NCBI GenBank assembly: GCA_024304995.1
Contig: JAMWZD010000005.1
Location: 1-54,632 of the forward strand
Reading direction: 5' to 3'
Source of the DNA: Rickettsiales bacterium
GTDB lineage: Bacteria > Pseudomonadota > Alphaproteobacteria > Rickettsiales > UBA998
Length of the DNA stretch: 54,632 nucleotides
The notes beneath the pieces are model-generated. The model saw nothing but the letters and a program-made list of their open reading frames with translations. It was not told where the DNA came from and searched no databases. Of the stretch, positions 35,965-45,057 are shown piece after piece. Within the stretch, counting starts at the first letter, position 1. Every line of letters starts with the position of its first letter. The position numbers were made by a program, and so were the translations under genes.

Positions 35965-37431
35965 ATGGCATTGATTGATACGTCGCGTATTTTACCAGAA
36001 TTATATTACAGAGATCATGCAATTTCACTGCTGGAAGTGGTGCGGCATTTATATCTGCCATTATTGAGTGACGAAGAATGTCATTTTATGAATCAACTCA
36101 GCGCTTTGCCCGTAAATGCGCAATGTTTATATGTGCGACTGGTCAACCGCAAGCCTGATGTTTTTGCGTTGTCTGAACTGAATTATCAGGAAATTCAACA
36201 CTTGGATGAAGCAGCGCTCACGCTTCATGCGTATGGGTTTGTGGCGTATGATGGCAAGAATCATATAACCATTCACAAGCGTGCCTTATGGAAGTGGCTG
36301 CTATTTCTATATTTTGGTCAGCCAGAAGACAATCTCGGCCGATTTGCCGTGTTTGATCTGCGCATTAACAAAGCCGAGCCTTATAGTCTGGATGCCTTGC
36401 AACCACATTTCACGTGTCGCGCAGATGCTGAACGCTCTTTTCAGGCTCATTTGCTTTATCAGGAATATCGCGCTATGCGGGACAAAATGAAAGCGCCACT
36501 GCTTTCTATCGCCATCTGGTTTTTAAATTGCGGTGCGGGCGACACATTGCGTCGCTATGATGCTTACCAGCGACTGGTTTTCTCTTTAGGGCGCAGGCTG
36601 GAACGGGAAAAATATATCACTCATGCTTTCATGGTTTATCAACATGGCAACACAGCAGATAGTCTGGAACGCAAAACACGATTATTAATGCGCTGGAAAG
36701 ATATAGAGGCTGCGTGTAAGAGTGCGCAGGCATTGCTGGCTTCGGATAGTGTTACGGAAAAACAGCGCATTTATGCACAGCGCATCCTGAAACAATGCGC
36801 ACCAAAATCCGCATTGCCAGAAATGCATATCCGATTGCCATATAAAGCTGAAATGCCTGTTGAGCATGAAGTGCTGGATATGTTGCAGCAGGAAGGATGG
36901 CAGGGGGCGCACTGCGAAAACCATATATGGCGGCAGCTTCATGCATTGCTGCTTTGGGATGTGCTGCACAATGCGGAAGTGGGCGGCATTCACCATCCGC
37001 TGCAGCTTGGCACTAACCAGATGCGCTGCAATATGCAGTTTCAGACGGCGCGTATGGACATGGTAACAGCGGCGCTTGCGAACATCACCTCGCAACAGGA
37101 ACTGATGAGATTATTACAGGCTTCTTATACGCAATATGCTGGGTTGCCAAACCGCTTTTGCTGCTGGACGGAACATGCAGAATTATTGCTGACCAGACTC
37201 TGCGAAACAGTGCCGTTTAATGCGGTGCGCACCATTCTTCACAAAATGTCAGAATATATTGCTACGCATCGCTGCGGATTCCCTGATTTGTTCGTCTGGC
37301 GGGATGGCGAGCATCGCTTTTTAGAAGTTAAATCGCCTAATGATACTATTTCAGACATACAATATTTCTGGCATCAGGAATTTATCAGACTGAAACTTCC
37401 TATTTCTGTATGCCATGTAAGCTGGCAATGA
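35965..37431 (+). CDS. FAN1-like VRR-NUC domain nuclease
   Basis: The C-terminal 50 residues of this 488-residue protein are a VRR-NUC nuclease domain: GFPDL (Asp441 in this block), then LEVKSPND (Glu454, Lys456) and a final VCHVSW. This pattern is that of the FAN1 family of structure-specific nucleases that help repair interstrand cross-links. The first 400 residues are helical (SAP/TPR-like in other members) and match the general bacterial FAN1 layout, slightly shorter than usual. No ribosome site is clear. It stands alone; photolyase and the rec genes elsewhere in the window are the other repair functions. Confidence 0.87.
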   Translation: MALIDTSRILPELYYRDHAISLLEVVRHLYLPLLSDEECHFMNQLSALPVNAQCLYVRLVNRKPDVFALSELNYQEIQHLDEAALTLHAYGFVAYDGKNHITIHKRALWKWLLFLYFGQPEDNLGRFAVFDLRINKAEPYSLDALQPHFTCRADAERSFQAHLLYQEYRAMRDKMKAPLLSIAIWFLNCGAGDTLRRYDAYQRLVFSLGRRLEREKYITHAFMVYQHGNTADSLERKTRLLMRWKDIEAACKSAQALLASDSVTEKQRIYAQRILKQCAPKSALPEMHIRLPYKAEMPVEHEVLDMLQQEGWQGAHCENHIWRQLHALLLWDVLHNAEVGGIHHPLQLGTNQMRCNMQFQTARMDMVTAALANITSQQELMRLLQASYTQYAGLPNRFCCWTEHAELLLTRLCETVPFNAVRTILHKMSEYIATHRCGFPDLFVWRDGEHRFLEVKSPNDTISDIQYFWHQEFIRLKLPISVCHVSWQ

Positions 37432-37470
37432 TGATGCAGCAGAATAAAATCTTCACCAGTATATTATAGC

Positions 37471-40400
37471 TCATTCGTCAGTCATATCATATTCCTGTGC
37501 GTCACTGCCAAACTGCTGTCGTGATTCTGACTGGTTGCGCGTCTCAAACTTTCTGAGCAGCACGTAAAATACGGGCGTGAGGAACAAGCCGAAGAATGTC
37601 ACCCCTAACATGCCAGAAAATACGGCGATGCCGAGCGTCTGTCGCATTTCTGAACCAGCGCCAGTGGAAATCACCAATGGGAACACGCCCATGATGAAGG
37701 CGAAAGAGGTCATCAAAATGGGGCGCAAACGCAAACGGCTGGACTCTATGGCAGCGTCCACGATGGAACGCCCCTGATGTTCCAGTTCGCGGGCAAATTC
37801 GACGATAAGAATGGCGTTTTTCGTCGCCAGACCCATCAATACGAATAAGCTGATTTGCGTGAAGATGTTATTGTCACCATCACTAATCCACACGCCGACC
37901 AGAGCAGATAACATACTCATTGGCACAATTAAAATGATGGCTAGAGGTAGTGTCAGGCTTTCATATTGCGCTGCAAGCACAAGGAACACTAAAAACAGCA
38001 CTAACGGAATCACATACATGGTCGTATCCCCTGCCTGCACTTGTTGATAGGTCAGGTCTGTCCATTCAAACTGCATCCCTTGTGGCAATGTCTCATCCAG
38101 AATCTGCGCAATACGGTCTTGCGCTTGCCCAGACGAAAAGCCAGGTGCGGCGTTGCCGTTTATGTCTGCTGAGCGAAACGCGTTATAGCGCGGTGCAGCG
38201 TCTGGACCGAAGCTGTTTTCCAGTTTCAGAATAGACCCAAGCGGGATGAGGTCACCTGAACGGTTGCGTACTTTGATGTTAAGAATGTCCTGCGGGGCAT
38301 CCCGAAATTCTTTTTGTGCCTGTGCATAGACCTGATAGGTGCGTCCAAACTGGTTGAAGTCATTGATATAGAGTGAACCGAGATAGGTCTGCATGGCAAG
38401 GAACACATCATCCAGATTCAGCCCAAGCTGCATGGCTTTCGTGCGGTCAATATCTGCATAGATTTGCGGCACACTGATTTTATAATTCGAGAATACGCCT
38501 GTCAGTTCCTCCGAAGCGCGCGCTTTTCCAAGCACTTCGTTTAACACATCATTCAGCGCTTTATAGCCTGCGTCATTCCTGTCCTGCACCTGCAGTTTGA
38601 ACCCGCCAATCGTGCCAAGCCCACGCACGGGGGGAGGCGGGAAGATGGCAATGAAGGCTTCTTCTATGCCATTAAATTTTTGCTGCAACGTGTTGGTGAT
38701 GCCAAAGCCTGAAAGGTGGTCTTCTGTGCGTTTGTCAAAATCATCCAGCGCCACAAAAATGATGCCTGCATTAGATGCATTAATAAAACCATTGATGGAC
38801 AGACCTGGGAATGCCACAGCATTAGTGACACCTTCTGTTTCAAGTGCAATCTCGCTCATCTCCTGAATGACAGCTTCAGTGCGTTCCAGCGTTGCGCCAT
38901 CTGGCAGTTGCGCAAAGCTGATAAGATATTGCTTATCCTGCACAGGCACAAAGCCGCTTGGCACAATCTGAAACATAAAATAGGTCAAAGCACATAAGCC
39001 TGCAAACACGCCGAGTGCCAGTTTGCGGTGTGCAATGGTGCTGCAGATGCCGTTGGCATAATTCCGTGAGCGTTTGTCAAAAAAGCGATTGAACCAGCCA
39101 AAGAATCTGCCGAATATTTTGTTCATGCCACGCGTCAGCCAGTCATCTCTTTCGCCTGCGGGTTTGAGCAATAGACGGGACATGGCAGGGCTGAGCGTTA
39201 GTGAATTAAACGATGAAATGACGGTGGAAATGGCGATGGTCAGCGCGAATTGCTGATAAAACTGTCCAGTCAGTCCGCTGATAAATGAAATGGGAATGAA
39301 CACAGCGAGCAACACTAAAGTGGTGGCGATGATAGGACCTGTCACTTCCTGCATGGCTTTGATGGTGGCATCACGCGGGGCAAGCCCTTCTTCAATGTTT
39401 CGCTCCACGTTTTCCACCACAATAATCGCATCATCCACCACAATGCCGATGGCGAGAATCAGTCCGAAGAGTGATAGAACATTGATAGAAAATCCAAATA
39501 AATGCATCAGCGCAAATGTTCCGACAATGGAGACTGGCACAGCCAAAAGCGGAATAATTGCCGCGCGCCAGCGTTGCAGGAAGATGATAACCACCACAAC
39601 CACCAGCGCCACCGCTTCCAGCAACGTGCTGATGACGGATTTAATGGAATCACGCACGAAAATAGTTGGGTCATAGACCACATCATATTCCAGCCCTGCA
39701 GGAAAATTCTGTGACATTTCTTCCATGCGCGCGCGAACATTTTCAGAAATATCCAGCGCATTTGCCCCTGGGGATGCAAAGATAGGAATGGCAGCAGCGT
39801 CCACATTATTCAGCAGTGACCGCAGGGAATATTGTGCTGCGCCAAGTTCCACATTTGCCACATCCATCAAGCGTGTGATTTGTCCATTCTCCCCTGCGCG
39901 GATGATGATATCCTCAAACTCTTTGACCGTTTCCAGCCGCCCCTTTGCGTTGACAGGCAGTTCTACTTCGGCAATATCTGCATAGGGTGCGCCGCCGATG
40001 GTTCCTGCTGCTACCTGCACATTTTGTGCGCGGATGGCGGCAATCACCTCACTAAGCGCCAAACCGCGTTCTGCAATTTTGTCTGGGTTGAGCCAGATGC
40101 GCATGGCATAATCCCCGCCACCAAACAATAATACGCGTCCAACGCCTTTAATTTTTGAAAGCTCATCCTTCACATTCAGCACCGCATAATTGCGCATATA
40201 GAGCGTGTCATAACGCCCGTCGGGTGAATTGAGATGCACAACCATAGTGAGGTCTGGTGAGCTTTTCACTGTGGTGACACCAAGCTGTCGCGTCACTTCA
40301 GGCAGGCGGGGCAGAGCTTGCGAAATGCGGTTTTGCACAAGCTGCTGCGCAAGGTCTGGGTCTGTGCCAATTTCAAAGGTGACGGTGAGCGTCATATTCC

Positions 40401-40662
40401 CGTCCGTGGTGGACTGAGAATACATATAAATCATATTCTCCACCCCGTTTATCTGTTCTTCCAGTGGGGTTGCCACGGTTTCGGCAATCACTTTCGGGTT
40501 TGCCCCTGGGAATTGTGCGCTCACCACCACGGAAGGCGGGGAAACCTCAGGATATTCCGCGATAGGCAACTGAAACACTGCCAGACACCCTGCAAGAAAA
40601 ATAACGATGGATAGTGCGCTCGCAAAAATGGGGCGGTCAATGAAAAAGCCTGAAAGTGACAT
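37471..40662 (-). CDS. RND multidrug efflux pump, HAE1 family (AcrB/MexB-like)
   Basis: This 1063-residue inner-membrane protein starts MSLSGFFIDRPIFASAL and shows the twelve-helix, two-loop plan of AcrB. The proton-relay acids Asp-Asp lie in IGIVVDDAIIVVENVERN (fourth helix). GGAPYADIAEVELPV and FFPPPPVRGLGT-like loops are also family features. It expels amphiphilic drugs in exchange for protons, with an adaptor and an outer-membrane channel. It is second in an operon 20 bases after its adaptor. No TolC-type gene is in the window. Confidence 0.96.
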   Translation of the reverse strand: MSLSGFFIDRPIFASALSIVIFLAGCLAVFQLPIAEYPEVSPPSVVVSAQFPGANPKVIAETVATPLEEQINGVENMIYMYSQSTTDGNMTLTVTFEIGTDPDLAQQLVQNRISQALPRLPEVTRQLGVTTVKSSPDLTMVVHLNSPDGRYDTLYMRNYAVLNVKDELSKIKGVGRVLLFGGGDYAMRIWLNPDKIAERGLALSEVIAAIRAQNVQVAAGTIGGAPYADIAEVELPVNAKGRLETVKEFEDIIIRAGENGQITRLMDVANVELGAAQYSLRSLLNNVDAAAIPIFASPGANALDISENVRARMEEMSQNFPAGLEYDVVYDPTIFVRDSIKSVISTLLEAVALVVVVVIIFLQRWRAAIIPLLAVPVSIVGTFALMHLFGFSINVLSLFGLILAIGIVVDDAIIVVENVERNIEEGLAPRDATIKAMQEVTGPIIATTLVLLAVFIPISFISGLTGQFYQQFALTIAISTVISSFNSLTLSPAMSRLLLKPAGERDDWLTRGMNKIFGRFFGWFNRFFDKRSRNYANGICSTIAHRKLALGVFAGLCALTYFMFQIVPSGFVPVQDKQYLISFAQLPDGATLERTEAVIQEMSEIALETEGVTNAVAFPGLSINGFINASNAGIIFVALDDFDKRTEDHLSGFGITNTLQQKFNGIEEAFIAIFPPPPVRGLGTIGGFKLQVQDRNDAGYKALNDVLNEVLGKARASEELTGVFSNYKISVPQIYADIDRTKAMQLGLNLDDVFLAMQTYLGSLYINDFNQFGRTYQVYAQAQKEFRDAPQDILNIKVRNRSGDLIPLGSILKLENSFGPDAAPRYNAFRSADINGNAAPGFSSGQAQDRIAQILDETLPQGMQFEWTDLTYQQVQAGDTTMYVIPLVLFLVFLVLAAQYESLTLPLAIILIVPMSMLSALVGVWISDGDNNIFTQISLFVLMGLATKNAILIVEFARELEHQGRSIVDAAIESSRLRLRPILMTSFAFIMGVFPLVISTGAGSEMRQTLGIAVFSGMLGVTFFGLFLTPVFYVLLRKFETRNQSESRQQFGSDAQEYDMTDE

Positions 40663-40682
40663 AAGCCTGTTTTGCCTTACTG

Positions 40683-41819
40683 TTAAAGATTGGTATCTGC
40701 TCTTGCAGTCTGCGCAGCAACAGGCAAAACTTCCATATCAGGGCGGATGCGTTGCAGACTGTTGACAATCACCATATCCCCTTGCGACAAACCATCCTTG
40801 ACTATGGTGTTGCCCTCAGCGCTGTTGCCCAGCATCACTTCACGATACGTCACTTTATTGTCGTCATTCACGACATACACAAATTTTTTGCTCTGATCCG
40901 TCTGGATGGCATTATCAGGAATTTCGATTACAGGTTGCACATCCACGCTTCCAAGCCGTATGTTAACAAACAATCCTGGAATCAGAACATCATCATGGTT
41001 ATTAACATAAGCTCGGGCGCGAATGGTGCCAGATTGCGTGTTTAACTGATTATCAAATGACCTGATGCTTGCCTTGTAAGGCGCAATGCCTGCCTGATTC
41101 ACCTGAATTTCCACTGGCATATTGCTCACATTGCCTGCCGCTTTTGCCTGAAGATAGGTTGCTTCATCCACATCAAACTCAGCGAATAAATCCTTTGTGG
41201 ACACAATGGTGGTAAGTACGGGCGCATTTGCGCCATCTTCCACAATATTGCCCAGTGTGATTTCGGCGCGTCCCACTGTGCCAGACACAGGAGCGTGTAT
41301 GTTGGCATATTGCACATTCAGCGTGGCACTGTTCACCAGCGCTTTAGCCGCTTCAATGGCAGAGAGGTTCACCGTGTTCTGGTTCAGCGCCGCATCATAT
41401 TCACTTTGTGAAATGCCTTCCATATCCAGAAGTTTTTTGGCACGGTTTAATTCAATCTGGCTGAGACGGTAGGCAGATTTTGCGGCGTTCAATGCTGCAT
41501 TTGCTTCTGCCAGTTCTGCTTTAAACGGGCGGGGGTCTATCACAAAAAGCGGCTGCCCGGCTTTCACATAACTTCCTTCTTTAAACAGGATTTTTTGCAC
41601 CGAACCACGAACGCGCGGACGCACCGCGACATTTTCAACGGCTTCCAGCCTGCCTGAAAATTGTGTCCAGATGCGTTTATTTGTTGGCGTGATTGTGACA
41701 GTTTCAACTTCTGGCGCGGTTTGTGCCTGCTGTTCATCTGATGGGGTGGTAGAGGTGACAAAATGATATACGCCATATGCGCCAGCTAAAAGGGCAATTA
41801 AAATAATAAGTTTTTTCAT
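40683..41819 (-). CDS. RND efflux membrane fusion protein (AcrA/MexA-like)
   Basis: This 378-residue periplasmic adaptor has an N-terminal membrane anchor (about 2-18, no lipobox), a lipoyl-like half (VRPRVRGSVQKILFKEGSYV), an alpha-helical hairpin (AELAEANAALNAAKSAYRL) and the second lipoyl half (IHAPVSGTVGRAEI). It links the pump to the outer-membrane channel. It is the first gene of the pair. No TetR regulator flanks it; the upstream 200 bases are AT-rich, with a small inverted repeat (CACAA/TTGTG at 41937-41951) of doubtful meaning. Confidence 0.95.
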   Translation of the reverse strand: MKKLIILIALLAGAYGVYHFVTSTTPSDEQQAQTAPEVETVTITPTNKRIWTQFSGRLEAVENVAVRPRVRGSVQKILFKEGSYVKAGQPLFVIDPRPFKAELAEANAALNAAKSAYRLSQIELNRAKKLLDMEGISQSEYDAALNQNTVNLSAIEAAKALVNSATLNVQYANIHAPVSGTVGRAEITLGNIVEDGANAPVLTTIVSTKDLFAEFDVDEATYLQAKAAGNVSNMPVEIQVNQAGIAPYKASIRSFDNQLNTQSGTIRARAYVNNHDDVLIPGLFVNIRLGSVDVQPVIEIPDNAIQTDQSKKFVYVVNDDNKVTYREVMLGNSAEGNTIVKDGLSQGDMVIVNSLQRIRPDMEVLPVAAQTARADTNL

Positions 41820-42017
41820 GGCGCGCTCGCAAAAATAGTCTCATTCTCACATAAGCGTTTCTATGCGTGAAAGCAATCAAACTACTATTAAACTATATTT
41901 ATATAATAAAAGCCTTATTTATCGTTTCGAAAAAGACACAATTAGGTTGTGCGGGCTGCGTAGATGTCGTATTGAAACTGTTCCAATTGATTATGCTTAG
42001 AAAAGCAAATTTTAAAA

Positions 42018-42281
42018 ATGATGATTATCAATATTCTAGTGCCTGTTGAAACGTTAAAAATTTTGAAACAGGCAGATATTAGAGAGGCATTACATTCTGT
42101 GACCCATCATTCTGATGAAGATGTATTATATATGGGAATGGGGAATGTCAGCTTGTGTAATATTAATGCTGTTGTATTATATTACAAAGTCAATGCGCCT
42201 TTAAATGCCTTAGTTAATTTGCAATTACCGCATGATGCAAAATTATTCATTCAGAATACGCATATTCAGCAAAAAACCTGA
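42018..42281 (+). CDS. hypothetical protein, 87 aa
   Basis: I do not recognise this small protein. It has no signal or membrane helix; it looks like a mixed alpha/beta domain (IINILVPVETLKILKQADIREAL...). Two adjacent ATGs (42018 and 42021) could start it; there is no strong ribosome site. A terminator follows its stop closely, which supports expression in this direction. It is divergent from the efflux operon. Confidence 0.5.
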   Translation: MMIINILVPVETLKILKQADIREALHSVTHHSDEDVLYMGMGNVSLCNINAVVLYYKVNAPLNALVNLQLPHDAKLFIQNTHIQQKT

Positions 42282-42288
42282 ATAATAT

Positions 42289-42321
42289 AGGGGACGACTG
42301 CACCAGCCATCCCCTTTTTTT
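42289..42321 (+). terminator. rho-independent terminator
   Basis: AGGGGA and TCCCCT form a GC-rich 6-bp stem with a 15-base loop, followed by seven T. It ends the small gene at 42018-42281. It does not fit ppa on the other strand, where no T run follows. Confidence 0.7.
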
Positions 42322-42329
42322 CGCTCAGT

Positions 42330-42872
42330 TTACGCGGCGCTTTTCACCTGATCGTGGCGCTCAACCGCATCCTGCAGAAGTTCAATGGCTTTGTCCTTGC
42401 CTTCCCAACCTGTTACTTTCACCCATTTTCCAGGCTCTAAATCCTTATAATGCTCAAAGAAATGTTTAATCTGGTTCAGCAGCACTTCAGGCAAATCATT
42501 ATATTCTGATACATTATCATAAAAAGGATGTGTTTTGCTACATGGCACAGCAATGATCTTTTCATCTGCGCCGCCATCATCTTCCATCATCAACACACCA
42601 ACAGGACGCGCAGAAATGACTGCTCCCGCCATTACAGGTGTTGTGCCGACCACCAACACATCTGCTGGGTCTCCATCACCTGAGAGTGTGTGTGGCACAA
42701 AACCATAATTGCAAGGATAATACATGGCTGTGTGGATGAAACGATCCACAAATAATGCGCCTGAATCCTTATCAATTTCATATTTCACAGGATGCGCACC
42801 CATAGGCACTTCAACGATGACGTTTACTGTTTCAGGGGCATTCTTGCCAACGGGGATATTATCTAGGTTCAT
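42330..42872 (-). CDS. ppa: inorganic pyrophosphatase, family I
   Basis: This 180-residue soluble enzyme hydrolyses pyrophosphate and drives biosynthetic reactions. The signature DGDPADVL (66-73) carries metal-binding Asp residues, and [14 protein letters not shown] and [16 protein letters not shown] are family blocks. Ribosome site AGAGAG. Upstream of its start lies the second copy of the palindromic repeat. It stands alone on its strand. Confidence 0.97.
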   Translation of the reverse strand: MNLDNIPVGKNAPETVNVIVEVPMGAHPVKYEIDKDSGALFVDRFIHTAMYYPCNYGFVPHTLSGDGDPADVLVVGTTPVMAGAVISARPVGVLMMEDDGGADEKIIAVPCSKTHPFYDNVSEYNDLPEVLLNQIKHFFEHYKDLEPGKWVKVTGWEGKDKAIELLQDAVERHDQVKSAA

Positions 42873-42923
42873 GAGACTCTCTTTCGTTTGATTTTTAAAG
42901 GACGACGCAAGGACTTGCTAATC

Positions 42924-43001
42924 GTCATTCTGAACGAAGTGAAGAATCCATCTCACCGCTTTCGCAAGAGTCTCTGGATGCTTCGCTATGCTCAGCATGA
43001 C
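42924..43001. repeat. palindromic repeat element, copy 2 (78 bp)
   Basis: It opens GTCATTCTGAACGAAGTGAA and closes with the near-complement GCTCAGCATGAC, so it folds like the copy at 24417-24495. Both termini (about 30 bases each) match the first copy well; the central loop differs. It lies 52 bases upstream of the ppa start. Two copies of almost equal length in unrelated places indicate a dispersed repeat family. Confidence 0.85.
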
Positions 43002-43127
43002 GGCAAATAGCATACCATTTATCTTTCACCATAAAATTATGGAATATGCAAGGCGTTAATAAAGGTTGATATAGATATGGGTTTTGTTTACAATGTGGCA
43101 GCAAATTTTTATCTTACATCCTAAGTG

Positions 43128-43643
43128 ATGTTTCTTTTGATTATAGCAAATGCATTTGACCGCTGCCTTGAACAAAATCTTTCATATGAGCCTTTTGAGC
43201 CAATAGGTTTTAATCGCATAGTTCATAACTTGTTTGATGTCATTGACGGATTTCATGGAACTATTGAAATGGTTCTTCCGTATCTAGCACTTTTAGGTAT
43301 TGAAAAGTCTATGTTCTTCACGGTTCCTATGAGCTTTGAACGACAAATGCAATATGAGGATTTAAGGAAAGCAGGGCTTAAACGTCTTGCTGGAAAGAAG
43401 AAAAAAGACGCTAATGTAAGCGAAGTGTATGAATATCCCAATATTCATTCGCAGAAAGAAGTTTCTCAAGTCAAAGGCGACATGGTTCGTAATTTGTATG
43501 TTTGGGAGTTGGCATATCTTATTACAGATAAGCATACACAAATGGATTTTGTTATGTTTTTTCGTGGTGAAAACTGGGAGTTGGAAATATGTTACAGCCC
43601 TGAAATGCTAGTTGTTGACTATCTTAATGTGACACGCATTTAA
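43128..43643 (+). CDS. hypothetical protein, 171 aa
   Basis: I do not recognise this protein. It is soluble, with a very basic patch (KRLAGKKKKD, about 85-94) and a C-terminal beta-rich half (DFVMFFRGENWELEI). ATG 43128 and the overlapping GTG 43125 are both possible; the ribosome site is weak. It is AT-rich compared with its surroundings. A strong terminator with a UUCG tetraloop follows, so it is likely a real single-gene unit. Confidence 0.6.
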   Translation: MFLLIIANAFDRCLEQNLSYEPFEPIGFNRIVHNLFDVIDGFHGTIEMVLPYLALLGIEKSMFFTVPMSFERQMQYEDLRKAGLKRLAGKKKKDANVSEVYEYPNIHSQKEVSQVKGDMVRNLYVWELAYLITDKHTQMDFVMFFRGENWELEICYSPEMLVVDYLNVTRI

Positions 43644-43654
43644 AATTTGTAGTT

Positions 43655-43678
43655 AAGCTCCTTCGGGAGCTTTTTTTT
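43655..43678 (+). terminator. rho-independent terminator with UUCG tetraloop
   Basis: AAGCTCC and GGAGCTT are closed by the very stable C(UUCG)G loop and followed by eight T. It ends the 171-residue gene. Confidence 0.92.
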
Positions 43679-43835
43679 GACGTAATTTCTTGAAGATTGA
43701 GCAATGCTAAGAATTATGCTATGATGAACAAGTTCTTTGTTTACAGCTATGTGCTTTGTTTTTTTTAATACAATCTTGTGATTGAAATTATCAAAGTCTT
43801 GCTACGCAGGAACATGTTGAATTCTACTATGAATC

Positions 43836-44006
43836 ATGTAATTTGGAATTCGTTTAATATGCGCTGCCTTCTTCCCACCTATTGCGATAATCCTCGTTAA
43901 AGGGTTTGGTTGGGCGCTCATTCTAAATGTTATACTGTGTCTAATTGGATATATTCCAGGAATGGTACATGGATTATATGTAGTCATTAAGGCAGAGAAT
44001 AAATAA
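43836..44006 (+). pseudogene. broken Pmp3/YqaE-family membrane peptide gene
   Basis: From 43842 the + strand encodes a sequence strongly resembling the 52-residue Pmp3/UPF0057 proteins such as E. coli YqaE: AAFFPPIAIILVKGFGWALI, then NVILCLIGYIPGMVHGLYVV, ending at TAA 44004. The conserved KGFGWA and GYIPG..H blocks are intact. The reading frame lacks a normal start: the only in-frame ATG (43836) is followed at once by TAA, and the next usable codon is ATT 43848. ATG 43859 is in another frame and would need a one-base shift. It is therefore a nonsense or frameshift pseudogene, a sequencing error, or a rare ATT start. A good terminator follows, so the unit was once expressed. Confidence 0.75.
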
Positions 44007-44016
44007 ACTCTGATTT

Positions 44017-44052
44017 CCCTTTAATACGCTCAGCGTTTAAAGGGTTTTTTTT
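44017..44052 (+). terminator. rho-independent terminator after the Pmp3-like gene
   Basis: CCCTTTAA.ACGC and GCGT.TAAAGGG form a long, nearly perfect stem, and TTTTTTTT follows. It starts 11 bases past the Pmp3-like stop. Confidence 0.85.
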
Positions 44053-44056
44053 GCCA

Positions 44057-44086
44057 AGAAAAAACCAATGTTAAAAGCAACATTGG
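44057..44086 (-). terminator. rho-independent terminator of the 69-aa minus-strand gene
   Basis: CCAATGTT and AACATTGG form an 8-bp stem with loop AAAAGC; on the minus strand it is followed by TTTTTTCTT. It lies 2 bases past the stop of the small minus-strand gene and nearly abuts the preceding plus-strand terminator. Confidence 0.8.
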
Positions 44087-44088
44087 CA

Positions 44089-44298
44089 TTAAGTTGGATA
44101 GTTCACATGCTCAAATTCAAGTTTGAATCTGGCAAGTTCATGTTCATGCAGCATAGACAGATAGATGCTGTAACGCTCTGTTGCAGATGTTGTGCCAGAC
44201 ATTTTAATCACCTGTTCAATGCCTTTTCGGCGATCTTCTTTAAGCGCTGATTCATAAAGCCTTAGTGCTTTATGGTCAGGGTTGATATGATTTTTCAT
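44089..44298 (-). CDS. hypothetical protein, 69 aa
   Basis: I do not recognise this small, charged, helical protein (KALRLYESALKEDRRKGIEQ ... MLHEHELARFKLEFEHV). It has no signal or membrane segment. A rho-independent terminator sits 2 bases after its stop, which is good support for a real gene. A short palindrome (TGCTA-ata-TAGCA, 44309-44321) lies just upstream of the start and might be an operator. Confidence 0.55.
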   Translation of the reverse strand: MKNHINPDHKALRLYESALKEDRRKGIEQVIKMSGTTSATERYSIYLSMLHEHELARFKLEFEHVNYPT

Positions 44299-44369
44299 GA
44301 ATAATATGTGCTAATATAGCATAATCAAATTGTCGCACGCACGATGCCATAACATATAGCTGACTTCAA

Positions 44370-45017
44370 TCACTTATTCGCACCATCAGAAATTTGCTGC
44401 AAAAAGTCATGCAGCGGTTTGCTTTCCAATGCGCCGCCCAGTTCAGCAACAGCTTTTTGCTGATAGAACACCATATTATATGGCACGCCGACATTTTTGG
44501 AGATGCCGCCCTGATACCCCAAACCAGCACTGCGCAGAAATTCGCTCATCTCATAGTAGGCGGCGCTATCCTTAATAATATAGCTTTCCATGTTTAGCGG
44601 TGCGGCAGCGTCCACAAAGCGCTGCGCAGGTTCTGGGGTTTGGTCAATGGAGAGCATCACAAAACGGATATTCTGAAATTCTTTGGCATATTGGTTCAAA
44701 TCCCCAAACATGCGCTTGCAGTATGGACACCATGATGCATAAATCATAATAAAGGTTGGGCGGTCATTGCTTTGAAGGGCAATCTGTTCAAAGCCTTTTG
44801 CATCCAGTGCTTCCAGCCGTGCGTTGAGTGTCGGCTCAGCGGCATTGGCATCCATTGAGCTGTTAAAAGCTGCCACTTTTGCAGAGAAGGATTGCTGTGG
44901 TTCAATGCTCGCTTTGGGCAGAAAATCTTTCACGCGGACATTGCCGAAATATCCGACCAGCCCGACAAAGACAACCACCATCAAAGCAGCATTGATTATT
45001 TGTGAGAAATTGCGCAT
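44370..45017 (-). CDS. membrane-anchored thioredoxin-like protein (WCPYC)
   Basis: This 215-residue protein has an N-terminal membrane anchor (about 8-25) and a thioredoxin fold with the redox motif WCPYC (Cys97, Cys100) in TFIMIYASWCPYCKRMFGD. The domain probably faces the periplasm and could reduce or oxidise thiols. Gly-Val-Pro-Tyr (GVPYNMVF) gives the cis-Pro loop. I chose the Met at 45017, directly before the anchor; the longer start at 45074 would overlap argG. It is divergent from argG. A partnership with the orphan CcmH-like protein is possible but unproven. Confidence 0.85.
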   Translation of the reverse strand: MRNFSQIINAALMVVVFVGLVGYFGNVRVKDFLPKASIEPQQSFSAKVAAFNSSMDANAAEPTLNARLEALDAKGFEQIALQSNDRPTFIMIYASWCPYCKRMFGDLNQYAKEFQNIRFVMLSIDQTPEPAQRFVDAAAPLNMESYIIKDSAAYYEMSEFLRSAGLGYQGGISKNVGVPYNMVFYQQKAVAELGGALESKPLHDFLQQISDGANK

Positions 45018-45057
45018 ACTGCCGAGTCTATCATAAACGCAGAAAAAAAGGAACATT

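Noticed and set aside
41937-41951. CACAA-TTAGG-TTGTG inverted repeat upstream of the efflux operon as a TetR operator
   Set aside because: Arms of only 5 bp in AT-rich DNA and no TetR gene nearby; expected by chance.
43802-43987. 61-codon open frame on the minus strand opposite the Pmp3-like sequence
   Set aside because: It is antisense to a clearly conserved coding sequence on the plus strand and has no recognisable features.
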